IMG/VR virus record: IMGVR_UViG_3300009455_000016
Coordinates: 1 to 23,395 of that record
Length of the DNA: 23,395 nucleotides
DNA from: a virus
Strand: one strand, 5' to 3'
Below are positions 1 through 6,900 of this stretch, piece by piece. Position 1 is the first letter of the stretch. Every line of letters starts with the position of its first letter. A program made the position numbers and the translations under genes. The notes under the pieces are model-generated. The model was not told the origin of the DNA. It did not search any database and saw nothing but the letters and a program-made list of their open reading frames with translations.

Positions 1-40
1 CGTACTGCCGTACTGCCGTACTGCCGTACTGCCGTACTGC
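1..40. repeat. Five perfect tandem copies of an 8-bp unit
   Basis: The unit CGTACTGC is repeated five times without a mismatch and fills the first 40 bases, so the array may continue outside the window. It lies beyond the last gene of the lysis cassette in a non-coding stretch. No coding frame is claimed across it. It could be an iteron-like or packaging-related array, the edge of a terminal region, or an assembly artefact at a contig end. The sequence alone does not decide. Confidence 0.9.
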
Positions 41-113
41 TCCTACCTTCCGGCACCGACTAGGTGCCGCACTTGTCTCGACTCTCCTCGACAGCCAGCA
101 ACCGGCGTGCAGC
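41..113. other. Non-coding stretch after the lysis cassette
   Basis: Between the octamer array and the stop codon of the outer spanin I see no credible gene. The only structure is the hairpin at 51-69. No T-rich tract, promoter-like boxes or tRNA-like fold were recognised. Confidence 0.5.
51..69 (-). terminator. Possible transcription-ending hairpin after the lysis genes
   Basis: CGGCACC at 51-57 and GGTGCCG at 63-69 form a perfect 7-bp stem with a 5-base loop, about 45 bases after the outer spanin stop in the direction of transcription. No T run follows on the minus strand, so this is not a canonical intrinsic terminator. It may act through another mechanism, protect the mRNA end, or belong to the adjoining repeat region. 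Confidence 0.35.
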
Positions 114-392
114 CTACCTGCCCGGCAGCGCAAACTCCCGCAGAGCACCCTTGTCGGCGTTGCACTGCCCGAGGGCGTCGCGCCAGTCGTCGATGTGCTG
201 GAGCAAGTCGGCGTTGGTCGAGCCGACGAACACCGGCTCAGCGGTCGGCTCGATCAGGCTGACCGGCGGGTCCAGGCGTGGCACTGTCGGCGCTGCGCTG
301 CAACCGGCGAATAACAGCGTCAGGCAGAGAGTGGCTGGCCCAACCAGCGACTTCAGGACGCTTGAGCAGTTCGGCAAGGTCTTGGCGTGCAC
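114..392 (-). CDS. Outer-membrane spanin lipoprotein (Rz1-like)
   Basis: This 92-residue protein is the probable o-spanin, which pairs with the inner-membrane spanin to fuse inner and outer membranes at the end of lysis. It has an N-terminal signal segment ending in a lipobox (LLFAGC, Cys31), followed by a Pro-containing mature part of about 60 residues, as expected for Rz1-type lipoproteins. The start is GTG at 392, chosen because AAGGAG lies 7 bases upstream (400-405). The gene begins inside the i-spanin gene in another frame and runs past its end, which is the overlapping form of the Rz/Rz1 arrangement. Little sequence conservation is expected in this family; the call rests on lipobox, size and position. 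Confidence 0.85.
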   Translation of the reverse strand: MHAKTLPNCSSVLKSLVGPATLCLTLLFAGCSAAPTVPRLDPPVSLIEPTAEPVFVGSTNADLLQHIDDWRDALGQCNADKGALREFALPGR

Positions 393-621
393 GGTCGCGC
401 TCCTTCAATAGCTTGGTCCGATCGGCCTCCCGCTTGCGTAGAGCGGCCTCTGTGCGCCTGATGACGTCTGCCTGCTGCTCCACTACCACCAGCAGCTCTG
501 CGGCCTCCTGGCGGGCCTGCTCGGCCTCTGCAATGGCGTTCCGGTAGACGAGCACCGCAGCCACCGCTGCTGCACACACCGCCGCCAGGGCAGCCAGCTT
601 GACGATCGCGATCCAGTTCAA
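238..621 (-). CDS. Inner-membrane spanin (Rz-like)
   Basis: This 127-residue protein has one N-terminal transmembrane helix (about residues 3-25, Ala/Val rich). A long charged coiled-coil region follows (about 28-90, rich in Glu, Arg, Lys and Ala), then a C-terminal segment with a WASHSLPD motif. This is the usual plan of an i-spanin, anchored in the inner membrane and reaching across the periplasm to the o-spanin lipoprotein. The start is TTG at 621: GGAGG lies 7 bases upstream and the TTG overlaps the preceding gene's stop as TTGA. A longer reading of the frame back to 762 would run through the previous gene and has no membrane-protein logic. The o-spanin gene is embedded in its 3' half. 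Confidence 0.85.
   Translation of the reverse strand: MNWIAIVKLAALAAVCAAAVAAVLVYRNAIAEAEQARQEAAELLVVVEQQADVIRRTEAALRKREADRTKLLKERDRARQDLAELLKRPEVAGWASHSLPDAVIRRLQRSADSATPGPAGQPDRADR
400..405 (-). promoter_or_regulatory. Ribosome binding site for the outer spanin
   Basis: AAGGAG on the minus strand lies 7 bases before the GTG at 392. It sits inside the inner spanin gene and is the reason for accepting a GTG start there. Confidence 0.75.
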
Positions 622-839
622 GTTCCGGCCTCCACTTTGCGTTGGGCAACGTTCCCGGCGATGTAGGCGCCGACGGTGCCTAGGACGACCGTGGCGTATA
701 CCTCTCCGCTGACCTTGGACATGACCACCAGGACCGTGGTCACAAGCAGCGTGGCACAGCACAGCAGGTAGCGCCGCCCGCCGACATACTCGAAGTTGAA
801 GGCACGGCGGCTGGGCTTGGCCTTAGCGGCGGCGGTCAT
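618..839 (-). CDS. Small two-helix membrane protein, holin candidate
   Basis: The 73-residue product has a basic N-terminus and two hydrophobic stretches (about residues 24-43 and 46-62), the second containing GAYIAGNVAQ, then a short basic/acidic tail. Size, topology and position directly before the spanins fit a class II holin or a related small phage membrane protein. The start is ATG at 839, overlapping the end of the Cache gene by 17 bases; no strong ribosome binding site is seen, so it may be translated by coupling. Other membrane proteins in the cassette compete for the holin role, so the function is inferred from context only. Confidence 0.6.
   Translation of the reverse strand: MTAAAKAKPSRRAFNFEYVGGRRYLLCCATLLVTTVLVVMSKVSGEVYATVVLGTVGAYIAGNVAQRKVEAGT
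629..633 (-). promoter_or_regulatory. Ribosome binding site deciding the inner spanin start
   Basis: GGAGG on the minus strand, 7 bases upstream of the TTG at 621 and inside the end of the preceding gene. It supports a TTG start over the longer frame. Confidence 0.75.
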
Positions 840-1626
840 AGATCGATGGCACCAGAATGAGAATGAGTCCCAGCAGGATCAGGACGTCTTGGAACAGGTG
901 ACGCGCCGTCCACGCACGCACGACAGCGGCTGCGTCAACCCGGCCGCGCACGACGAACTGGTGTCCGACCATGCGTACGAGCGTGTCGGTAGCCAGGCTG
1001 CCGACGCCGTCCGGACTGCAGGAGACCACCTGCTCTCCGCTCGAGTGCGCTATCGACAGCCCGACGCCCGGCGAGAGCGCTGCCGCGCACAGCAGCTCCA
1101 GGGTCGCCACATCCATTGCAGTGACCACGATGCCGTCGAAGTTCCCGTCCGCGTCTTCGATACGCGCCACGTAGGCAAAACTGTTGCGCCCCGTGTTGCG
1201 CCCCAAGTATGGCCCGAACCACGCCGTCTGAGTACCGCTCGCGGCGGCCTTGAAATACGGGCGGTCGGCGACGTTGAGCGCCGGCGCAGTCTCGCTGAAC
1301 GACACCGCACGTTGGTCTCCGTTGGCGTCGAACATGAGCACGTGACGGATGGGCTCCTGCGCTGCAGCGTGCAGGACGTCGTACACGAACTGGCTGCTCC
1401 ATCCGTGCCACCGGCCGCTCGCCGCCGTCGCCACGGCCTCGGTTGCCGAACGCGCCTGCGTGAACGTGATCCTGAACATCATCTCGGCTGCGCCAGCGCG
1501 CTGCTCGACAGTGTCAGCCGTATGGCGAAACTCCAGCGCCAGGTCAACGGCAATGCCCACAATCCAGATGAGCGCCCCGACGGTGACGGCCAGGACTCGA
1601 GCAACGTGGCTCAGCTCTCTGTGCAT
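823..1626 (-). CDS. Membrane-anchored Cache-type sensor domain protein without output domain
   Basis: The 267-residue product has one transmembrane helix at about residues 11-31, an extracytoplasmic region of about 200 residues, a second helix at about 243-260 and a tail of only a few residues (YDRRR). The middle region reads like a double-Cache ligand-binding domain of bacterial chemoreceptors and diguanylate cyclases: FDANGD at 99-104, ADRPYF at 120-125, GPYLGRNTGR at 138-147 and DADGNFDGIVVTAMD at 158-172. No HAMP, GGDEF, kinase or methyl-accepting domain follows. The start ATG at 1626 has AAGG-type pairing upstream and overlaps the previous stop by 16 bases; a start at 1698 would lie well inside the previous gene. 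It sits between single-helix membrane genes and the spanins. Function is unknown; a lysis-timing or host-signalling role is inference. Confidence 0.75.
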   Translation of the reverse strand: MHRELSHVARVLAVTVGALIWIVGIAVDLALEFRHTADTVEQRAGAAEMMFRITFTQARSATEAVATAASGRWHGWSSQFVYDVLHAAAQEPIRHVLMFDANGDQRAVSFSETAPALNVADRPYFKAAASGTQTAWFGPYLGRNTGRNSFAYVARIEDADGNFDGIVVTAMDVATLELLCAAALSPGVGLSIAHSSGEQVVSCSPDGVGSLATDTLVRMVGHQFVVRGRVDAAAVVRAWTARHLFQDVLILLGLILILVPSIYDRRR

Positions 1627-2018
1627 GACCGTCCCGCCTTGATTTTGTGGTCCACGACGCTCATCCACGGCTGCCACACAACGTAGGTATCCACGCACAC
1701 AGTAACGACCACGTCGCGCGGCAGCATGATCTCGCGCGAGATGACGCTGTCACCCTGCGCTATCGTGCCCCACGGGTCAAATGACCTCAGCGTCTCGCCG
1801 TCACGGAAGATGATGTCGCGCTCGAACAGGACGCGCACCGGCTCGCTCGATTGAATGTGCAAGGTGTGCACGAGCTGCTTGACGGCATACCGCGTATCTA
1901 CGACCACGTCAGAAGACTTGATCGTGAATGGCACATCGATGCTGATCAACGATCGCACCAGCACGACGATGAGAAAGGCAAACAGCAGCCCGATGAGGAC
2001 CGGTATCAGGCGAGCCAC
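1611..2018 (-). CDS. Single-helix membrane protein of unknown function in the lysis cassette
   Basis: The frame encodes a strong N-terminal hydrophobic helix (LIPVLIGLLFAFLIVVLV) followed by about 110 mostly soluble residues with a strand-like Val/Ile pattern, probably extracytoplasmic. I do not recognise the soluble part. The start is uncertain. GTG at 2018 gives 135 residues and a 13-base overlap with the previous gene; GTG at 2030 is also possible. An ATG at 2117 would add about 33 residues that look like a shadow of the upstream gene. It overlaps the Cache gene by 16 bases, so the two are probably translated together. It could be an antiholin or a partner of the Cache protein, but neither is shown. 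Confidence 0.6.
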   Translation of the reverse strand: MARLIPVLIGLLFAFLIVVLVRSLISIDVPFTIKSSDVVVDTRYAVKQLVHTLHIQSSEPVRVLFERDIIFRDGETLRSFDPWGTIAQGDSVISREIMLPRDVVVTVCVDTYVVWQPWMSVVDHKIKAGRSCTES

Positions 2019-2278
2019 GAGAGCAGCCACTTCACGAGTGGTTTGGCGAATGCTATCAGCGACGCCGTAGCTGACGTGATCGCGACTGTCATGACCTTGC
2101 CCTGGATGTCTTCCCATCTCCTGGCCTTCTGCTCACGTGACTTGTGGTCGCTGCGATGCGCGTCATAGGCATCTGCCCCGTCACCAATCGAGCGACTGAT
2201 GGCGTGCTGCAGAGCGTTCAGACGGTTCTCTACATCATGCAAGCGCTCATCGATGCGCACGGCACGCACGTCGCGCAT
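2006..2278 (-). CDS. Small coiled-coil protein with C-terminal membrane helix, holin-like
   Basis: This 90-residue protein starts with a charged helical region containing a heptad-like stretch (ERLHDVENRLNALQHAI) and a His/Arg-rich middle. It ends in one hydrophobic helix (about residues 63-90, VAITSATASLIAFAKPLVKW). The plan resembles XhlA-type or other tail-anchored holin-associated proteins. The ATG at 2278 overlaps the end of the endolysin gene by 32 bases and has GAGG 9 bases upstream. Being next to the endolysin supports a lysis role, but the family assignment is tentative. Confidence 0.6.
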   Translation of the reverse strand: MRDVRAVRIDERLHDVENRLNALQHAISRSIGDGADAYDAHRSDHKSREQKARRWEDIQGKVMTVAITSATASLIAFAKPLVKWLLSWLA

Positions 2279-2933
2279 GGCGCCACGCCTCGAAGCGGTG
2301 CTCTTTGCCTATCGGAGAACAATGCCTTGATCCGCAGCTCACGAGCGCACTGATGATGTGGAAGGCGTTCGGATCATGCTGCGTTGCGTCGGCCAGACTG
2401 TTCAGCCGCTCACGCACCCAGAATCCGATGGCGCTGCCCACTGCATGCTCCGGCTCGAGCAGTAGGTCGGGACGCGACACGACGTCGGCGCCGCTCCAAG
2501 AGCGATACCAGGCGTAGTTGTCCTTACCCGTCAACTGCTTCAGTCCCCGGCCGATGTACTTCCATCCATCGCCACTCTCGGGACTGCCGTTGCCCATTCG
2601 GTTCGCGTACGTGTTGTTGGCTATTTTGACTGGATCTCTAGCGATCGACATCGCCAGCTGGTTCGGAGCGCCTCCAGCGCGTCCGGTGATCGAATATCTC
2701 TTCGGCCATGTGTTGGCGAGGCCAGCAGCCGAGTAGTTCAGGTTCTCTTTGATCGTGCGCAGGTAGTTCGACTCGACCGCCACCTGCGCCAGCCACGCAG
2801 AGCGCCGGTATGGCGTGTCGATATGGTGCGCCGCCCAGCCCTGCGCGATCCAGGGCGCGTAGCGCTCGATGTCTTGCCGAGCGGCCTGCGGGATGGCCTG
2901 ATCGATCAGCTCGATGAGCTCGGCGCTGTCCAT
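2247..2933 (-). CDS. Endolysin, glycoside hydrolase family 19 (chitinase-like lysozyme)
   Basis: The 228-residue product should cleave the glycan strands of peptidoglycan at lysis. It matches the phage GH19 plan: AQVAVESNY with candidate catalytic Glu54, KENLNYSAAGL with second Glu63 nine residues on, then YANRMGNGSP, YIGRGLKQLTG and a late EPEHAVGSAIGFW segment. No signal peptide or membrane segment is seen, so release through a holin is expected. The start ATG at 2933 begins 2 bases after the preceding stop. No clear ribosome binding site is visible, suggesting coupling. The open frame extends further upstream to 3575, but that part is a shadow of the preceding gene. The last 40 residues are Cys/His/Arg-rich and less typical of the family. 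Confidence 0.9.
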   Translation of the reverse strand: MDSAELIELIDQAIPQAARQDIERYAPWIAQGWAAHHIDTPYRRSAWLAQVAVESNYLRTIKENLNYSAAGLANTWPKRYSITGRAGGAPNQLAMSIARDPVKIANNTYANRMGNGSPESGDGWKYIGRGLKQLTGKDNYAWYRSWSGADVVSRPDLLLEPEHAVGSAIGFWVRERLNSLADATQHDPNAFHIISALVSCGSRHCSPIGKEHRFEAWRHARRACRAHR

Positions 2934-2935
2934 CG

Positions 2936-3529
2936 TCAGGAGACGGTGATGCAGCCGGTGAACAGGTTGATGTACTCGCCGCAAGACCAAAGCGGGATCT
3001 CGACGCGCGAGGTGCCGATAGCCGTTGGCGTGCCCGACAAGCGAACCACGCCTGCGTCCAGGGTGACGTTCAGCCAATCCGGTCCGATGACGGTGCCAAG
3101 CCCGAACGGCGGCGTGCCGGAGAGCACGAACTGATGCCAGTAGGGCACGTTGAGCGCCGCAGCCGGCGCTTGCGCCCCCGAGACAATGGAGGCCTTGCGG
3201 CAGTCGGCCGGGCAGAACTGGTGCTGCTCGATCATGTCCTCGATGGTTTGGTAGGTGATCGAGAACTGCAGGCACGAGCCGATGGGGAAGAACTGCTTGT
3301 GCGTCCCATCCATGCCGCGGTCGAGGACGACTACGCCGTGGCTGCACCGCACACGCACGATCTCGAACCCGCCCGGGCACGTCAGCGTCATGTACGTGTA
3401 GTCGCCGTTCCCCAGCACGGCGCAGATCCTGGAGGACGCATCGAACCTGATCTGCGGCGTGGAGTGATTCGGCTCGAGCGCGGCAGTCAGGTTGGTCAGG
3501 AAGTTCTGCAGCCCTCGTGCGGTGTACAT
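2936..3529 (-). CDS. Cys-rich structural protein with putative Ig-like domain
   Basis: The 197-residue product carries 8 cysteines. Its C-terminal half (about residues 125-185) contains GVVRLSGTPTAIGTSRVEI, the type of signature seen in the He_PIG putative immunoglobulin-like domain. The N-terminal half is not recognised. The ATG at 3529 has AAAGGA upstream and follows the previous stop by 12 bases. Ig-like domains are common on phage virion surfaces and adhesins, so an external accessory or tail role is plausible. Its place between the giant ejection protein and the endolysin fits a late structural gene. Confidence 0.65.
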   Translation of the reverse strand: MYTARGLQNFLTNLTAALEPNHSTPQIRFDASSRICAVLGNGDYTYMTLTCPGGFEIVRVRCSHGVVVLDRGMDGTHKQFFPIGSCLQFSITYQTIEDMIEQHQFCPADCRKASIVSGAQAPAAALNVPYWHQFVLSGTPPFGLGTVIGPDWLNVTLDAGVVRLSGTPTAIGTSRVEIPLWSCGEYINLFTGCITVS

Positions 3530-3541
3530 AACCTGGTTCCT

Positions 3542-3988
3542 TTAGCAATCGGCAGAGCAAGATGGGGGCGGGCACTGGACCTGCGACACGCAGTCATCGC
3601 CGCCGATGGAGAGCCTGTCCTCAAGGTGGAACTGCAAGTGTCCGACGAACTCGTTGCAGATGAACAGCTCTCCTGTCCAGCGTCCAGGCTCAGCCTTCAG
3701 AAGCTTGTCGTCCCACATGAAGCAAACGTTGCCGGTGCGCGCGTCGGCCTCGACGGCGCGATACCTGATGCCTCGGTTCGGCACGCGACTGTAGACCTTG
3801 CGCGTCGTCGTGACGCCACACCCCCAATCGACCGGCTCTTGTTCGCACACCAGCGCGCCCAATCCGCAGCGACGCATGATGATGCTGACGTCCTCGTGCC
3901 CGATCAGCTCAGAGTCGCCGCACAATTCGCGGCGCAGTCCAATGCAGGTCTTGATAGTGCGCGGCGTGATGCGAATGATCCGATCCAT
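3542..3988 (-). CDS. Very Cys-rich small structural protein, unknown function
   Basis: This 148-residue protein contains 11 cysteines by my count, four of them in the last 20 residues (the end reads QCPPPSCSADC). No domain was recognised. It starts at ATG 3988, which overlaps the stop of the giant gene as TGATG and has GAGGA upstream; a longer start at 4009 would lie inside the giant gene. The Cys density matches the neighbouring 197-residue protein and the outer head/tail proteins, hinting at a virion surface role with disulfides. That is inference. Confidence 0.65.
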   Translation of the reverse strand: MDRIIRITPRTIKTCIGLRRELCGDSELIGHEDVSIIMRRCGLGALVCEQEPVDWGCGVTTTRKVYSRVPNRGIRYRAVEADARTGNVCFMWDDKLLKAEPGRWTGELFICNEFVGHLQFHLEDRLSIGGDDCVSQVQCPPPSCSADC

Positions 3989-6900
3989 CAGATTTCCTCT
4001 TCGTCCCACTCCAGTGCGTCACGTAGGAAGGCAATCATCTGGGCCTTGCGCTCATCGGAGATGGCTCCCAATTCTTCTCGGATCTCATTGATGTCGGATG
4101 AGCCCCTCTGCGCGGACCGCAGTAACTCATTATATCGCTTAGTCAAGTCGTTTATTCTTTTCTGTGAAACGCGCAGCGCCTCCAGCCGTTCCAGCTTCTC
4201 GGGGTTGTCCTCGCGCCACTCCTCCAGCCGGTCTTCGGCCTTCGCGAGGCTTTCCTCGCGCCTGTACCGCATGGCCTTGGTCAATTCTTCGTGGTACTTG
4301 GATTCGAGGTAGCGGGACATGCCGCCGATCAGGCGATCGCCACCGACCAGGCGCAGCAGCGTGCTGCCCGGCATTCTGTCGATGGCGTCGAGCTCGCGCC
4401 CTTCCAGCTCTTTCGACGAATCCGTTATGGACTTCAGGACGTATCCCAGCGGCCCCCAAGCCGTACCCTCAACCAGCGTCTTCCACTGCTCTGGGTAGGC
4501 GTCCCAGCCAGTGGACTCGCGCATCGCGGCCGCCATCCGTTTGTACGCGTCGGGGGTGGTGATCTTGCCTTGCTCGCTACGGAACTTGCTCTGATCGGGG
4601 TAGTAGGCGGTCAGCTTCCCGCCGAACGCGTTCGTGTCGGTAGCCAAGTCCACGATCGGGCGGAACACCGTCGGGGTGAACATCTTCGTAAAGAACAGCG
4701 CTGGCGCCGCGCTGACCGTCACCTCGCTGGGCGGGATCGGGGAGATCGTCTTGAAGAACTGCGCCGCCTGCTGGGCGACGGCTTCTTGCGCACCGTAGCG
4801 TCCGGACATCCAGCGCGCGCTGTTCACGACGCTGGACCACGCGAGTTGCGGCAGGCCGAAGCCTACGGGCACCTTGACCGGCTGGTCGTTGCCAAGGATG
4901 AACAGCGGCACGTTACGCTCGATCTCGAACGCGCCCCTCTTGTCCAGCGCGCTGATGCCCTCTTCGCCGTCTTCCTCGTCCCGCGGCGCCAGCACCTCGG
5001 CCAATCCGTAGAGCAGGCCGGCCACCATCAGCATGATGGACGCATCGGTAACTCCGCGCTTCGTGTTGAGCTGGCGGATCAGGTTCCCGCCCGATTGCAT
5101 GGCCGGGTTGAAGAACGCGTAGAGGTGACGCAGCCAAGCAGTCTTGGCCCCTTGGTTGCCAAAGTTCATGAGGTCCAGCGTCTGGAATGCGGCCGTCTTT
5201 TCCTCTACGCCGAGGTCTCGCATCGCCGCGTGGCTAGACAAGGACGAGATCAGCTCGAAGAGCGTGTTGTACGCCTCGACCACCTTGCCGAGACGGCTCG
5301 CCACCAGATGCGGGCCGCTCTTGGCCTTGACCGCCGTGTTGACCGATTTCTGCCCGCGCTTGAGCCGTTCGCCGAACGTCGAGATTCCGCCGTTCATGAC
5401 GAGCTGATTGGCGTAGCGGCCGGCGGCCGTGTTGTTGTCGGCCTGCTTGCCATTGGCCAGCGCCCAGGCGGCGCGCCACAGATCCGGCTTGATCGAATTG
5501 CTCCACGTGCGCGCGAACAGTTTGTTGACGTCGACCGGCTGGCCCGAGGCGTCGATAACTCCGCGCGAGCGGATCAGGACCGACTTCTCCTGCAGGTCGC
5601 GCATCATGTTGATCGGCGCGAACGCCATCGTCCACTGCGTGACCGCGCGCGAGAACAGGCGCAGCGCCCCGTCGAGCATGCTGGGCAGCGTGCCGTCGGA
5701 GAACTCTCGGTTCTTGTTCAGCAGCGCCGGCCCGACCTCTTGGGCATCGCCGGTGAAACGGAAGATCCAGCGCTCGCCTTGCGGGTCCTGCCAGATCACG
5801 TCGGTCGCGAACGGGGACTGGCCCTTCGAGCTGGCTAGACGCTCGATGCCGACGGTGTTCTTGTCGCCGCCGGCCTGGGTCCACACTGCGTTCAGTTTCG
5901 TCTTGAACTCGACGCTGCCGTTGTAGGCTGCCACCCGTCCGGTCCGGTCAACCAGCGCCACCAGCGCGTTATCGGACACCCCGCCAACTCTGCCGCCGCG
6001 CTCGCGCAAGATGTTGGGCGACACGTGCGACCCGAACGCATCGCTGGCCGAGTCGTCCCAGGGCGTGCCGGTGAGGGCGACGTAATGCTTGAACTTCGGG
6101 AAGCCCTGCAGCGCCTTCTTGGAAATCTGTCCGCTCGCGATCGCCTCGGCCTTCATCTTCGCAAAGCCGTCAACGATCATGTTGCCTATGCGCTCGAGGT
6201 CGGCCGCCGCGAACTCGGACTCGAGCTTCTGGCCGATGGCGGTGGCCTCGGCGTCAGACCAGCCGCCCGCCATGGCGCCGCGGTCAGGGTCGTTGTCGTT
6301 CGGGTGCGCGCCGCGCTGGGTCTCGTCGAAGCGACGCAGGTCATGGATGGCGCTCGGGTCGCCTTGCCCGACGCGCCCGACGATCTTCTTGCGCAGTTGC
6401 GCGTTGGCTTCCGGGACGTGGCGCATGGTTGCCCAATACCCAACGACCTGCGCCGCGCGCGCCGCGCCGATCTTGTACTGCTGCGCGAACTTGGCCACCT
6501 CGGCGTGGATGGGATCCAGCACGTCGTTGTTGTAGCGCTGTAGCAGCGCCCGGATCCTGCCGGGGATGAGCTTGAGCGCGCGCCACAGCCCAACGTCTAA
6601 CCCATTGTCCCTGATCCAGTTCCACACTGGCCGCTGCGCGTCCTGCCAATTCTCGATGAATTTGTCCTTCGCCTGCGGCAGCCACTGCGCCGTCGGGTTC
6701 TCACCGGTATCGACGAAGTGTTGAACGGCCGCGCGCGTCTTCATCGGCGCTGCCCGCTGCGCCGGTAGCTTGACCCACGCGGCGTTGGCGATGCTCGACT
6801 CGGCGATGGAGTCGTCGCCGTAGATTGGGTTGATCTGCGACGGGCGGACGCCCAGGGCGCGCTGCGCAGGCGTGGCTTCGTCCGGGTTGTAGTCCCACGC

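Noticed and set aside
1-40. CRISPR array
   Set aside because: The 8-base units are directly adjacent with no spacers.
622-762. Upstream extension of the inner spanin frame giving 174 residues
   Set aside because: It runs through the two-helix gene and would place about 47 Arg/Gly/His-rich residues before the membrane helix; GGAGG and TTG at 621 fit better.
2247-2365. Possible frameshift at the atypical C-terminus of the endolysin
   Set aside because: The usual GH19 ending was not found in another frame, and ISALV...HRFEAWRHAR can be read as a diverged version of it, so no frameshift is claimed.
2934-3575. Upstream extension of the endolysin frame giving 442 residues
   Set aside because: The added part is Arg/His/Pro-rich and overlaps the Ig-like structural gene; the GH19 domain starts after the ATG at 2933.
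4291-5838. Long plus-strand open frame of 515 codons opposite the giant gene, and similar plus-strand frames at 3134-4312 and 21067-22179
   Set aside because: They mirror strong minus-strand genes in GC-rich DNA, show Arg/Leu/Ala-biased composition without domains, and have no ribosome binding sites in an operon context.
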